From Ancylomarina subtilis (lineage in GTDB: Bacteria > Bacteroidota > Bacteroidia > Bacteroidales > Marinifilaceae), in the NCBI RefSeq assembly GCF_004217115.1, contig NZ_SHKN01000002.1, forward strand, positions 62,001 to 126,000: DNA of 64,000 nt, in the 5' to 3' direction. A model generated the notes under the pieces. It saw only the letters and a program-made list of their open reading frames with translations. It did no database searches and had not been told where the DNA came from. A program made the position numbers and the translations under genes. Numbering within the stretch: the first letter of the stretch is position 1; each line of letters starts with the position of its first letter. Shown piece after piece: positions 9,234 to 17,780 of the stretch.

Positions 9234-9863
9234 ATGTTTAAAAAAGAGCTTTTGTTTTGGAATGTGGATACGCAGTTCGATTTTATGAATCCAGCGGGGA
9301 AATTATATGTGCCGGGTTCTGAGGTGATTTTACCCCTGTTGGAGCGTTTGACATTATTGGCAAAAGAGTGTAATATTCAGGTTGTTAATACAGCTGATCA
9401 TCATTTCCCGGATGCAAAAGAGTTGTCAGAAACGCCTGATTTTATTACAACTTTCCCACCGCATTGCATGGCCAACTCTAGGGGTGCTAACTATGTTGAA
9501 GAAACACAACCTGATACACCTGAGTTTGTTCATTGGGATAGGGTTTATTCCGAAGCTGAGATTCGTAATCTGACAGCTTCTCGAAATATTGTTGTTTTAA
9601 AAGATGTGTTCGATGTGTTTGAGGGGAATCCTAATACGCAAAAACTGGTGAAGGCATTAGCACCCAGGAAAGTTTTTGTTTATGGGGTGACTACTAATGT
9701 TTGTGTTGATTGTGCTGTTTGTGGATTGGCTAAGCAGAATATTCAGGTTTTCGTAATCGAAGATGCTATAAAGGAGCTACCCAATATCCCACTTCCTTTC
9801 GAAAAATGGGATGCTTTAGGTGTTCAGCGAATTAAATATGCTGATATTACAAGTTATATGTAA
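9234..9863 (+). CDS. Cysteine hydrolase, nicotinamidase/isochorismatase-like
   Basis: 209 residues, the usual size for the isochorismatase family. The candidate triad is Asp12 (NVDTQFDF), Lys123 (VVLKDVF) and Cys157 (GVTTNVCVDCAV). Asp55, His57 and His77 are placed like the metal ligands of PncA nicotinamidases. It could therefore hydrolyse nicotinamide or a related amide. I leave the gene unnamed because the metal-site spacing is not diagnostic. It is divergent from the kinase operon and convergent with miaA, with only 23 bases between stops. Confidence 0.82.
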   Translation: MFKKELLFWNVDTQFDFMNPAGKLYVPGSEVILPLLERLTLLAKECNIQVVNTADHHFPDAKELSETPDFITTFPPHCMANSRGANYVEETQPDTPEFVHWDRVYSEAEIRNLTASRNIVVLKDVFDVFEGNPNTQKLVKALAPRKVFVYGVTTNVCVDCAVCGLAKQNIQVFVIEDAIKELPNIPLPFEKWDALGVQRIKYADITSYM

Positions 9864-9886
9864 GGCTTGATAGGAGTTTTGGAATG

Positions 9887-10801
9887 TTATGCATTCCAAA
9901 GTTCTTTAACCTTTTCGATTTTCTCTTCGAGTGGCATAAAACCATCCAACCAATGGATTTCGAATCCGCTGCGTTCCATTTTTCTAAACCAGGTCATTTG
10001 GCGTTTGGCAAACTGATGAATGGCAATTTCCAATTGAGAGAACATTTCGTCGTAAGTCAATTCTCCAATCACGTATTTGGTTAAAAATTTATATTCCAAT
10101 CCGTAGTAAATCAGATCTTCGGGACTAACACCCGATTTGATAAGGCCTTCAACTTCTTCAATCATCCCAGATTCGAGTCTCTCTTTTAAACGAAGAGAAA
10201 TGCGATTGCGTCGTTCTTCTCGGTCAAATTTGATTCCAATAAGCAATGGTTTTAGCTCAGGATGTTTCATCTCAATTTCTGGATGTGAAGCGTAATAGCG
10301 TTCAATCTCAATGGCTCTTATGGCACGTTTCTTTGTTTCCAGATCGGAATTGTTGTGAACTGTTTTGTACGATCGAAGGATCTCTCCAAGTTCATCAAGA
10401 CTCTTATCCAGAAGCGTATCCCGAAATTCCTGATCTTTAGGAACCGCAATGAGTTTATAACCTTTAAGGCAGGCTTCAAGGTACATACCAGTGCCACCAC
10501 AAACAAGAGGTAAATTGTTTCGTTTCTGAATGGCTTCGAAAGCATCTACAAAATCTCGCTGGAATTCATACACATTGTATTTGTATCCGGCATCAGCAAT
10601 ATCAATCAGATGATGAGGGATTTCCTGTCCGTCAATCGTATATTCTTCAATGTCTTTACCCGTCCCGAGGTCCATACCACGATAGATTTGTCTGGAATCA
10701 GCGCTTATGATTTCCCCGTTTAAGGATTTTGCCAAATTGACAGCTAAAGTTGTTTTGCCCGTTGCAGTGGCACCTAATACGACTAATAGATTGTATTGCA
10801 T
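9887..10801 (-). CDS. miaA: tRNA dimethylallyltransferase MiaA
   Basis: Adds the dimethylallyl group from DMAPP to N6 of A37 in tRNAs reading UNN codons. The P-loop GATATGKTT lies at residues 9-17, followed by the family block ISADSRQIYRGMDLGTGK and the GGTGMYL motif near residue 100. The length of 304 is normal for MiaA. A hairpin overlaps the 3' end of the gene and could terminate both this gene and the convergent hydrolase gene. The upstream region contains an exact -7 element. Confidence 0.96.
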   Translation of the reverse strand: MQYNLLVVLGATATGKTTLAVNLAKSLNGEIISADSRQIYRGMDLGTGKDIEEYTIDGQEIPHHLIDIADAGYKYNVYEFQRDFVDAFEAIQKRNNLPLVCGGTGMYLEACLKGYKLIAVPKDQEFRDTLLDKSLDELGEILRSYKTVHNNSDLETKKRAIRAIEIERYYASHPEIEMKHPELKPLLIGIKFDREERRNRISLRLKERLESGMIEEVEGLIKSGVSPEDLIYYGLEYKFLTKYVIGELTYDEMFSQLEIAIHQFAKRQMTWFRKMERSGFEIHWLDGFMPLEEKIEKVKELWNA

Positions 10802-10828
10802 AAGATTTGCTTTGTAGTTGAATCGCTA

Positions 10829-10836
10829 CAAAATTA
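10829..10836 (-). promoter_or_regulatory. -7 promoter element for miaA
   Basis: The minus strand reads TAATTTTG, an exact TAnnTTTG match 28 bases upstream of the miaA ATG. Confidence 0.5.
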
Positions 10837-10948
10837 CTCTAAGTTTTCAGAATAATAAAAATCATTGTCTATTTTTGATTTTCCATTTAAGATGTAGGTG
10901 AAATGATTTGCTTTGTGACTAAGGCAATAACTGTTCGTTAATTAATAC

Positions 10949-10956
10949 TAACTTTG
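10949..10956 (+). promoter_or_regulatory. -7 promoter element for smpB
   Basis: TAACTTTG matches TAnnTTTG exactly. It would give a leader of about 80 bases before the smpB ATG. No convincing -33 element is seen. Confidence 0.45.
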
Positions 10957-11043
10957 CGGGTAATAAAATACGAGCTTGTTGTTTATCGAAACAGTAGGGT
11001 GTTTTCCAATTGGTATTGGGACGGAGTTTAAATAGAATAGAAA

Positions 11044-11490
11044 ATGCAAAAAATCAACATAAGAAATAAGCGTGCCAGTTTTGAATATGAATTTATTGAG
11101 AAATTTGTTGCCGGCATTCAGTTGTTTGGAACAGAAATAAAATCGATTCGCGCAGGGAAAGCCAGTTTGGTCGATTCGTATTGTTATTTTACGAACAGTG
11201 AATTGTATGTGAAAGGCATGCATATTGCCGAATACAGATTTGGTAGCTATTACAATCATGAAGAAAAACGTGAACGTAAGCTGTTGCTTAATCGAAAAGA
11301 GCTTGATAAGTTGGAAAGAAAAACGAAAGAGTCTGGTCTTTCTATTGTTCCCGTAAGCTTATTTATTACTCAAAAAGGCTTTGCAAAGCTTGAAATTGCA
11401 CTATGTAGAGGTAAAAAGAACTACGATAAACGTGAAAGTTTAAAACAAAAAGATCATAAACGTGATATTGATCGATTGATGAAGAGGTAG
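11044..11490 (+). CDS. smpB: SsrA-binding protein SmpB
   Basis: Partner of tmRNA in rescue of stalled ribosomes. The family landmarks are [18 protein letters not shown] at the N-terminus, [18 protein letters not shown], and the basic tail ([10 protein letters not shown]) that folds into the ribosomal A site. The length of 148 is typical. The gene is monocistronic. It is followed by a strong hairpin terminator and then by the DnaA-box-rich region. No tmRNA gene is recognised nearby. Confidence 0.97.
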   Translation: MQKINIRNKRASFEYEFIEKFVAGIQLFGTEIKSIRAGKASLVDSYCYFTNSELYVKGMHIAEYRFGSYYNHEEKRERKLLLNRKELDKLERKTKESGLSIVPVSLFITQKGFAKLEIALCRGKKNYDKRESLKQKDHKRDIDRLMKR

Positions 11491-11558
11491 TTAGGCTGGA
11501 AGGCCCATTTTTATTGAAAAAATGGATCTTTTCAAGTCGGTTTTTAAACGAATTAGTC

Positions 11559-11566
11559 TATATTTG
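11559..11566 (+). promoter_or_regulatory. -7 promoter-like element directly ahead of a terminator hairpin
   Basis: TATATTTG matches TAnnTTTG exactly, but a start site here would fall inside the hairpin that follows. It may be a chance match in the smpB terminator or a promoter firing toward the candidate origin. Confidence 0.3.
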
Positions 11567-11569
11567 CAG

Positions 11570-11598
11570 TCCCGTTTTCGTCAGGAAGCGGGATTTTT
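11570..11598 (+). terminator. Rho-independent terminator after smpB
   Basis: A 10-bp stem including two G-T pairs (11570-11579 with 11584-11593) closes a 4-base loop and is followed by five T residues. It lies 80 bases after the smpB stop codon. Confidence 0.75.
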
Positions 11599-11659
11599 CA
11601 TCTCCAATAATTTAGTAAAAGTCAAACAAAATAAAAATTGACTTACAGACTGGATATTA

Positions 11660-11820
11660 ACAAGATATCAACAATGTTGATAAATTGTTAATAACTTTCA
11701 GGTACCCCTGTTTTACTAGCTTTAGACTGTTGATAACTCAAAAATACGTTTTGTATTGGGAGACTTATTAACAATTCCGGACTGCCTACTTATCAACGAT
11801 TCAAAAACTTATCAACATTT
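11660..11820. other. Cluster of DnaA-box-like 9-mers, candidate replication origin
   Basis: Within about 155 bases there are seven 9-mers equal or close to TTATCAACA, which is one base away from the classical DnaA box TTATCCACA. Exact copies are at 11675-11683 (minus), 11728-11736 (minus) and 11809-11817 (plus). One-mismatch copies are at 11665-11673, 11686-11694, 11765-11773 and 11790-11798. The first two boxes form a 17-bp inverted repeat (11666-11682). AT-rich sequence on both sides could serve as an unwinding element. The surrounding intergenic region (11491-12083) has no gene. A cluster like this is expected at oriC or at a DnaA-titrating site. dnaA itself is not in the window, which is common in Bacteroidota. 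Confidence 0.5.
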
Positions 11821-12031
11821 CTAATTTAGAATAGGATTGAGTTTATTCAGGTTAACTTATTATTTGTAAGTGATTATAAATGTGCCGTTCTGTTTTGTGA
11901 AATCACTTTGTTTTCAGGTGTTTGAGTTTTTAGTATGTGAGAAATCTTTTTGAAAGAATGAGTTATTAAATAAAAATATCAGTAATTGATGCCTACTCAT
12001 TCAGGTATCGATTCAATACTCGGAAATGAAA

Positions 12032-12063
12032 ATGCGACCATAAATTGATATTTATGATCGCAT
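12032..12063 (-). terminator. Hairpin terminator after the nucleoside kinase gene
   Basis: A 14-position stem with one mismatch (12032-12045 with 12050-12063) and a 4-base loop lies 21 bases beyond the stop codon. The U tract on the minus strand is short (TTTCATTT). Confidence 0.6.
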
Positions 12064-12083
12064 AGTATGAGCAGGATAATCAC

Positions 12084-13751
12084 TTAGTATTCGAAAGTAC
12101 TCCCGCCTAGAAATTCCCTCATGAGTGAATTTTTTGGAATTTCATTATCAGCAATAGGAATGAAATAGCTGAAGAATTTCAATAATCTATTTGCTTCGGA
12201 ATATTCAGGTTGATTGGGTTGTACTTGTCTCAATATGGGTTCGGCATGGCTTTTAAGTACGCCGAGTTCATAGGGTAAGGCTGAATTAAACATCACATCA
12301 GCATTTTCCTGATAAGGAAAAATATTTCTCTCTTCTCCATTTCTCACACTTGGCCAACGTTTGATTGTATTCAGAGCTGAATAACTTCGGTAACGATAAT
12401 CGCGAATGATTCTGCGAATCAGTCGATTATCAGTCGAATGAATTCGGTTGTGACCATCAATCGAGATAGATGTTAGGGCTGAGATATAGATTTTAAATTT
12501 GACTTCATCAGAGATTAAAGACGTTAGTTTGGGATTTAAGGCATGAATACCTTCAATGACCAATACATTTTTCCCATTAATCTTTAGTTTATCTCCATTG
12601 TAAGTTCGTTTCCCTTTTTCGAATGAAAATTTGGGGAGTTGGATTTCTTTACCATCCAGGAGTTCCTGAAGGTTTTGATTGAACAGTTTGACATCCAGTG
12701 CTTCAATGGATTCAAAATCGTATTCTCCATTTTCATCCAGAGGGGTGTGCTCCCGGTCCACAAAATAATTGTCCAGAGACAGGTTTATGGGTTCAATACC
12801 AGCTACTTTGAGTTGGATGGCTAATCTTTTTCCAAAGGTTGTTTTTCCTGATGAGGAAGGACCTGCAATTAAAATGATTTTAATTTTTTTCCATTTTTTG
12901 CGAATGCGATCTGCAATTTGCGAGATTTTTTTCTCGTGCATGGCTTCATAGATCTTAATAAGCTCTGAGATCTTTTTTTCTTCCACACTTCGATTTAAAT
13001 CGCCGACATTTGAGATTTTTAGAATTTTTCCCCAACGCTTATACTCACTAAAGATTTGCAACATTTTTTCTTGTTGCAGAATTTGCTTGGCTTCATTTGG
13101 ATTCTTCTTATCCGGAGGCAACAGCAACATGCCGTTGTAATAATGTTGCAGATCAAAGACCTCTAATAATCCGGTACGTGGAAGTAAGAATCCGTAGAAA
13201 TAATCAACCGTTGTGTCAAGTTTGTAAACCGATGTGTAAATATTTCCCCGGGTTAGAAGCAGATTTGTTTTCTCATGCAAACCTTGAGATTCAAATAGCT
13301 CAATGGCTTTTTCGGTTTCCATTTCCTGTCTTTCGAAAGGGATGTCTGCCCTTACAATCTCAAGCATTCTGAGCTTTATTTTTGCAATGTTTTCCTGGGT
13401 TAGTATTGTGTTTTTGTCTTTGATTCTGCAATACAAACCATTCGAAATAGAATGCTCAACTCTAAAACCAACATTGGGTAATACGTCCTGAATCGCTTTG
13501 TAAAGAATGAAAGTAAGCGAACGCATATACATTCTTTTACCAGCAGGATCTGTGTAGTCTATAAATTTAACATTCTTGGGTTTGTATATTTCGTAGGTCA
13601 GTTCTTTAAGTTTATTATTGACGATCGCTCCTAAAACCGTCATGTTGAGTTGTGACGAAACGTCATCTAAGATGGTCTGCAAACTGGTTCCCAAGGGATA
13701 AAATCTTTTTTCGTCCAGATCCTCTATGTATATGCTTATTAGTTTTCCCAT
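12084..13751 (-). CDS. Nucleoside kinase, uridine kinase-like with N-terminal ThrRS-like region
   Basis: Residues 295-500 are a phosphoribulokinase/uridine kinase domain with Walker A GPSSSGKTT (297-305), the substrate segment LSLDNYFVDRE and the KGKRTY lid-like region. The first 280 residues resemble the TGS and second-additional-domain region of threonyl-tRNA synthetase, which Bacteroidota and some Firmicutes fuse to this kinase. The 555-residue length fits that fused family. It probably phosphorylates uridine/cytidine or a related nucleoside; the function of the N-terminal half is not established. The gene lies next to the candidate origin and is transcribed toward it. Confidence 0.85.
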   Translation of the reverse strand: MGKLISIYIEDLDEKRFYPLGTSLQTILDDVSSQLNMTVLGAIVNNKLKELTYEIYKPKNVKFIDYTDPAGKRMYMRSLTFILYKAIQDVLPNVGFRVEHSISNGLYCRIKDKNTILTQENIAKIKLRMLEIVRADIPFERQEMETEKAIELFESQGLHEKTNLLLTRGNIYTSVYKLDTTVDYFYGFLLPRTGLLEVFDLQHYYNGMLLLPPDKKNPNEAKQILQQEKMLQIFSEYKRWGKILKISNVGDLNRSVEEKKISELIKIYEAMHEKKISQIADRIRKKWKKIKIILIAGPSSSGKTTFGKRLAIQLKVAGIEPINLSLDNYFVDREHTPLDENGEYDFESIEALDVKLFNQNLQELLDGKEIQLPKFSFEKGKRTYNGDKLKINGKNVLVIEGIHALNPKLTSLISDEVKFKIYISALTSISIDGHNRIHSTDNRLIRRIIRDYRYRSYSALNTIKRWPSVRNGEERNIFPYQENADVMFNSALPYELGVLKSHAEPILRQVQPNQPEYSEANRLLKFFSYFIPIADNEIPKNSLMREFLGGSTFEY

Positions 13752-13897
13752 AAATTAGATATTTGTTCTTTTTCGAACTTTTAGTCTATCTAAAGATAGT
13801 ATTTATCAGTTTTGAGAAAACGATTTTGTTGTTAAATAAAATCAAAAAAATAATTGAGGATGCGCGATGACCTAATTGTTATATTTCAATAAGAAGA

Positions 13898-14806
13898 TTA
13901 ATTTTTAGTCTTTTTCTTGTTAAAATAGTTTAGCATCAAGAGACTAATAGCGATGACGGTCATCCCCAGGATTGAAATAAGATCCGGATTTTCGTTGGGT
14001 AAAACCAACCAGCTGATACAGGCTCCAAATATGGGAATTATAAATTTCCATGTGTTTAAGTTGGAGACTTTAACACCCTCACGCCCCAAAAGGCCAAACC
14101 AGATGGTAATTGCCATTGCAGATACGATTGCTAACCATCCTAAAGCATAATAATACTCATTGGGGTGAATTTCCCACTTGGGATGTTCCACAGGAATAGA
14201 AATTAGAATCAGCATGAGACCGCCCAGTATCATTGAAAATGAAGCGAGGATTCGTGGAGGAATGTCTCGGGTGTCACGGGCAACAATCACATTTCCCATA
14301 CTACCAACAATGTTGTTGAGGACTAAAATTCCAACACCTAGTGGAATGGTGGTGGTTAGTATAAAATCGGCTCGTCCCAGACTGATGATACAAACGCCCA
14401 GCATGCCCAAAAGAATAGATGAGACTTTAGATAAAGTCATCTTATCATTTTTCATCATCAAATGTGCCATGATAGCGGCAAATAGGGGTTGTGCTCCAAT
14501 CAGCATAGCACCTAAAGCTCCCGGCAGGTAATTGATTCCTGTATAAAACAAGCCGTAGAGAAATGTTGTTTGTAGAAGAGCTACCTGAATAATCAATTTC
14601 CAGGATTTGGGACTTAAAGTCCGAAGTTTTGTTCGGAATTCAGGGATGAAAGGCAGAATTAACAGACCGGAAATAAAGAAGCGAATTCCTGCAAAGTTCA
14701 GAGGAGTTGTGTATTTCAATCCAATTTTGATGGCAGCAAATGGTGTTGCCCAAAGCAGACAAGCCAGTATGGCTAAAAATGGGATTGAAAGAAGATACTT
14801 TTTCAT
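13898..14806 (-). CDS. EamA-type DMT superfamily transporter
   Basis: 302 residues with ten predicted membrane helices arranged as two EamA repeats (about 8-140 and 152-292). The N-terminal LLWATPFAAIKIGLKYTTP segment and the internal second repeat are typical of drug/metabolite exporters of the YdcZ/RhaT-like DMT group. Such proteins export amino acids, purines or other metabolites; the substrate cannot be deduced. It is on the same strand as the metallo-hydrolase gene upstream but separated from it by a terminator hairpin. Confidence 0.88.
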   Translation of the reverse strand: MKKYLLSIPFLAILACLLWATPFAAIKIGLKYTTPLNFAGIRFFISGLLILPFIPEFRTKLRTLSPKSWKLIIQVALLQTTFLYGLFYTGINYLPGALGAMLIGAQPLFAAIMAHLMMKNDKMTLSKVSSILLGMLGVCIISLGRADFILTTTIPLGVGILVLNNIVGSMGNVIVARDTRDIPPRILASFSMILGGLMLILISIPVEHPKWEIHPNEYYYALGWLAIVSAMAITIWFGLLGREGVKVSNLNTWKFIIPIFGACISWLVLPNENPDLISILGMTVIAISLLMLNYFNKKKTKN

Positions 14807-14831
14807 TCGTAACTTTATTTTGATCTATAAA

Positions 14832-14856
14832 AAATCCCTTCGTGATGAAGGGATTT
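14832..14856 (-). terminator. Rho-independent terminator after the MBL-fold gene
   Basis: A perfect 10-bp stem (14832-14841 with 14847-14856) with a 5-base loop is followed on the minus strand by a TTTTTT tract. It separates the MBL-fold gene from the EamA gene. Confidence 0.75.
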
Positions 14857-14895
14857 ATTGATTTGTATATCTTGAAAAACGGATTGATGAAACAA

Positions 14896-15540
14896 TTAGC
14901 TTCTTAGAAATACATTATTCTTTTTTTCGTGTCCGATAGTCGTAATAGGACCATGACCAGGATGTACTGTGACATCATCATCCATAACCAGAAGTTTGGT
15001 TTTGATACCTGTGATAAGATCTTCGAAATTACCATAGGGTAAATCGGTTCGGCCAATACTTTCGCGGAATAAGACATCACCAGCAATCACAAATTTTTGG
15101 GCTTCGTTATAGAAAACAACATGTCCTGGTGAGTGACCTGGAACGTGAAGGACTTTCAGTTCAGAGTTTCCAAATCGGATGATATCCCCCTCTTTAATGG
15201 CATCTCCCATTGCTGGTGGTTCAACAACATTTTCAAGGCCTAAGCGAACGCCGTAGTTTGGAGCTTCTGCCAATAAAAATTCATCAGCTTTATGTGCTTT
15301 GGTTGTTAGGCCGAATTGATCTTTCATGAATTGATTTCCAAAAACATGGTCGATATGGAGATGTGTATTCAATAAATGAACCAGTTTAAGTCCCTTTTTT
15401 TCAATGATATTAATAAGTTTTTTTCCCTCTTCCTGATAAAAAACGCCACAGTCAATAAGGACCGCTTCTCCTGTCTCATCGTATAATAAATAGGTGTTTT
15501 CTTGCCACTGATTAAACACCAAAGTTTCTATTGTAATCAT
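14896..15540 (-). CDS. MBL-fold metallo-hydrolase, glyoxalase II-like
   Basis: The dinuclear zinc site motif NTHLHIDHVFG gives His60, His62, Asp64 and His65. Further ligands lie in HVPGHSPGHV, AGDVLFRES and the HPGHGP segment. At about 214 residues it lacks the C-terminal domain of true glyoxalase II, so it is a short hydroxyacylglutathione-hydrolase-like or persulfide dioxygenase-like enzyme of unproven substrate. The open frame starts at 15558. I prefer the ATG at 15540, because the strong promoter just upstream would leave almost no leader for the longer start. Confidence 0.88.
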   Translation of the reverse strand: MITIETLVFNQWQENTYLLYDETGEAVLIDCGVFYQEEGKKLINIIEKKGLKLVHLLNTHLHIDHVFGNQFMKDQFGLTTKAHKADEFLLAEAPNYGVRLGLENVVEPPAMGDAIKEGDIIRFGNSELKVLHVPGHSPGHVVFYNEAQKFVIAGDVLFRESIGRTDLPYGNFEDLITGIKTKLLVMDDDVTVHPGHGPITTIGHEKKNNVFLRS

Positions 15541-15566
15541 ATCTTTAAATTTAGTCATTCAAGTTT

Positions 15567-15596
15567 CAAATTTAAGTTTAAAGCTTTAATCGACAA
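15567..15596 (-). promoter_or_regulatory. Promoter for the MBL-fold gene
   Basis: On the minus strand a TTTTG at 15598-15594 is followed after 19 bases by TAAATTTG (15574-15567). Both elements match the Bacteroidota -33/-7 consensus with proper spacing, and transcription would start near 15560. Confidence 0.65.
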
Positions 15597-15804
15597 AAGA
15601 AATATCTGACTTTGCATGAATTAGAAATATGATTTTATTTTGATATGTCTTTTTTGTTGAATATTTAGTGGAAATAAGCCTGTTCTCGTTTCGTAAAAAA
15701 CCGCTATAATGCTTATCTTTATTCTTGTTGATTCGTCATAAAAATAGGACGATTTACGATTCAGAGATTAAGACAAAAAAACAAAATAATTAATTGACTT
15801 TGCT

Positions 15805-16458
15805 ATGAACACAAATAAGAAAATTGCAGTGGTATTATCAGGTTCGGGTGTGTATGATGGATCTGAAATTCATGAGGCGACACTTTCATTGTACGCAATT
15901 TCTAAGAATGGGGGAGAATATCAAATTTTTGCTCCCAATATCGATCAGCATCATGTTGTGAATCATCTTACGGGTGAAGAGATGAGCGAAACCAGAAATG
16001 TTTTGGTTGAATCGGCAAGAATTGCCAGAGGTCAGATTAAAGATTTAACAGAATTTGATGCCAATGATTTTGATGCGATTTTATTCCCCGGGGGATATGG
16101 TGCGGCTAAAAATTTGTGTTCCTTAGCTTTTGACGGGGCTGATTGTAAGGTGAATTCAGGCGTTGAAAAAGTTTTAAAGGCCATGCATGCAGCCTCAAAA
16201 CCAATTGCAGCCCTTTGTATTGCTCCGGCTTTAATTGCAAAAGTGATTACTGGTGCCGAAGTAACTATTGGAAATGATGCAGGAACAGCTGGGGCGATTC
16301 AGGTGATGGGCTCTCATCACAAACAAGCCGGTCATGGCGAAGTGGTTATCGATGTAAAGAATAAGATTGTGACTACGCCTTGTTATATGCTCGACGCGAC
16401 CATTGCTCAAATTGGTCAAGGGGCTGAGAATGTTGTGAAAACGATAATGGAAATGTAA
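15805..16458 (+). CDS. elbB: Isoprenoid biosynthesis glyoxalase ElbB
   Basis: DJ-1/PfpI superfamily protein of 217 residues. Its N-terminal KKIAVVLSGSGVYDGSEIHE block, the FPGGYGAAKNL motif and the nucleophile region AALCIAPALIAKV match ElbB. The family shows glyoxalase activity and was linked genetically to isoprenoid biosynthesis, but its physiological role remains loosely defined. It is transcribed alone and followed by a clear hairpin. Confidence 0.9.
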   Translation: MNTNKKIAVVLSGSGVYDGSEIHEATLSLYAISKNGGEYQIFAPNIDQHHVVNHLTGEEMSETRNVLVESARIARGQIKDLTEFDANDFDAILFPGGYGAAKNLCSLAFDGADCKVNSGVEKVLKAMHAASKPIAALCIAPALIAKVITGAEVTIGNDAGTAGAIQVMGSHHKQAGHGEVVIDVKNKIVTTPCYMLDATIAQIGQGAENVVKTIMEM

Positions 16459-16481
16459 TTTACCCGATACAGAATAAAATG

Positions 16482-16515
16482 AACTCCCCATTTGATTACG
16501 TATCAGTGGGGAGTT
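16482..16515 (+). terminator. Hairpin terminator after elbB
   Basis: A perfect 9-bp GC-containing stem (16482-16490 with 16507-16515) with a 16-base loop begins 24 bases after the elbB stop. The T tract after it is short. Confidence 0.6.
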
Positions 16516-16544
16516 ATATTTGAGGTTTGTTTAATTTAAGATTG

Positions 16545-17117
16545 ATGAAAAATAGAAATACCAAAGACGTAGGAGGAAACCACATTTACACCTTCATCTT
16601 TTCGAATATAGCATTGTTTGCAGGCGTCTTTTTCTCCTTGAATTCAGCTCCACAGGTTAGCGCAATTCTTTATTCATTGAGCTTAAATTTGTTCCTGACC
16701 TGGCTTGTTTATTATACTTCAGTTAAAAAGAAATTAAAACATCATTCTCAGTATTTCAATGATCTGACCATTGGGATGGGGATGCTTTCTGCCTTTATTT
16801 CTTCGGTAATTTTTAGTTTTTTGATGTTGTTTTTATCCGATGACCTGTCTTTTGGAACTTTAATTTTATTCTTTGCCTTTTTATCTCTTTTGATTCAAGT
16901 TGTCATCATGAAGGCTTATTCATGGGAAAAGACTTTTGAAAAAAAGCTAATTGGTTTTAGAATGACAATTCAGGATGAAAAAGAAGCGAATGGGCAAGTT
17001 CTTTATGATTTTCTGAAAGGAAAGGATATGGATGAGGCTTCTGATTATTTGGATAAAATTGGATTGTTCGATTCCGAAGTTGATGCGATCATAGGAAAAC
17101 TAAGAACAGAGATGTAA
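16545..17117 (+). CDS. Four-helix membrane protein of unknown function
   Basis: About 190 residues with four hydrophobic segments (roughly residues 16-35, 40-57, 74-96 and 101-122), then a soluble acidic C-terminal tail of about 60 residues. I do not recognise the family. The ATG at 16545 is preferred over a TTG six codons upstream. Its stop codon abuts the stop codon of the convergent DUF4294 gene with no base between them. Confidence 0.7.
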   Translation: MKNRNTKDVGGNHIYTFIFSNIALFAGVFFSLNSAPQVSAILYSLSLNLFLTWLVYYTSVKKKLKHHSQYFNDLTIGMGMLSAFISSVIFSFLMLFLSDDLSFGTLILFFAFLSLLIQVVIMKAYSWEKTFEKKLIGFRMTIQDEKEANGQVLYDFLKGKDMDEASDYLDKIGLFDSEVDAIIGKLRTEM

Positions 17118-17780
17118 CTACTTTTTGTCTTTCCCTGATAGCTCTTTTTCAATGTTGAGTTTTAGCTTGCGTGGCGGTGGTATTTCTCCATTTTTCATTC
17201 TCTCAAGAATTTCCTCAACCATCCAATCCCGACCTTCGGGTTTGTATTCCGATTTAAGCGATGTGCCAAACATACTGGCAATTGTTTGCCAAAAGAAAGC
17301 CGTGGTTGATCCTTTCAATTCTTTTAAGTGATAGTAGGATGTGCTCCCGGTTTCCCGATCAATAAGTTTCATCAAGAGTTTCCCTTGCGAAATTTTTAGT
17401 TGCATAAGAGGCTTTTTATAGGCTTTCATCAGCCCCTTATATTCCTGTCTAATCAATTTTCGTCTTTCTCTTTTTGAATGAATATGTTTTAAATCTTCGT
17501 TAAGCTGACTGATTGTTTGATTAGCCTTTTCGGCATAGGGATATACAATCCGAAGATTACGAACGGTTCGCCAATACCTGCGAGAGGATCGGTAATATTT
17601 TCTTTTGGATCGTTTGTGCCCTCTTATTTTAATCTCTTTAAGATTGACATGCAGATTGGAATCCTGAACAGCAACAACTCTTTGTTTTTGTTCCTGAACA
17701 ACCTGTCCAAAACCATTGGTGTGTCCCCCAAAGATGAAGCTTAAGATAAGAATGAAATATATATGAATCTGTTTGTGCAT
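17118..17780 (-). CDS. DUF4294 domain-containing exported protein
   Basis: A signal peptide at residues 1-25 is followed by a very basic region (KRSKRKYYRSSRRYWRTVRN) and the conserved block IRQEYKGLMKAYKKPLMQLK of DUF4294, a Bacteroidota family of unknown function. The pattern ISQGKLLMKLIDRETG with the later WQTIASMFGTSLKSEYKP is also characteristic. The protein is probably periplasmic. It is convergent with, and directly abutting, the upstream membrane-protein gene. Confidence 0.85.
   Translation of the reverse strand: MHKQIHIYFILILSFIFGGHTNGFGQVVQEQKQRVVAVQDSNLHVNLKEIKIRGHKRSKRKYYRSSRRYWRTVRNLRIVYPYAEKANQTISQLNEDLKHIHSKRERRKLIRQEYKGLMKAYKKPLMQLKISQGKLLMKLIDRETGSTSYYHLKELKGSTTAFFWQTIASMFGTSLKSEYKPEGRDWMVEEILERMKNGEIPPPRKLKLNIEKELSGKDKK

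Noticed and set aside
10948-11259. 103-codon minus-strand open frame over the 5' part of smpB
   Set aside because: It lies opposite the well-conserved smpB frame and its promoter, and has no recognisable protein features.
13953-14531. Plus-strand open frames opposite the EamA transporter gene
   Set aside because: They are antisense shadows of a clear ten-helix membrane protein.
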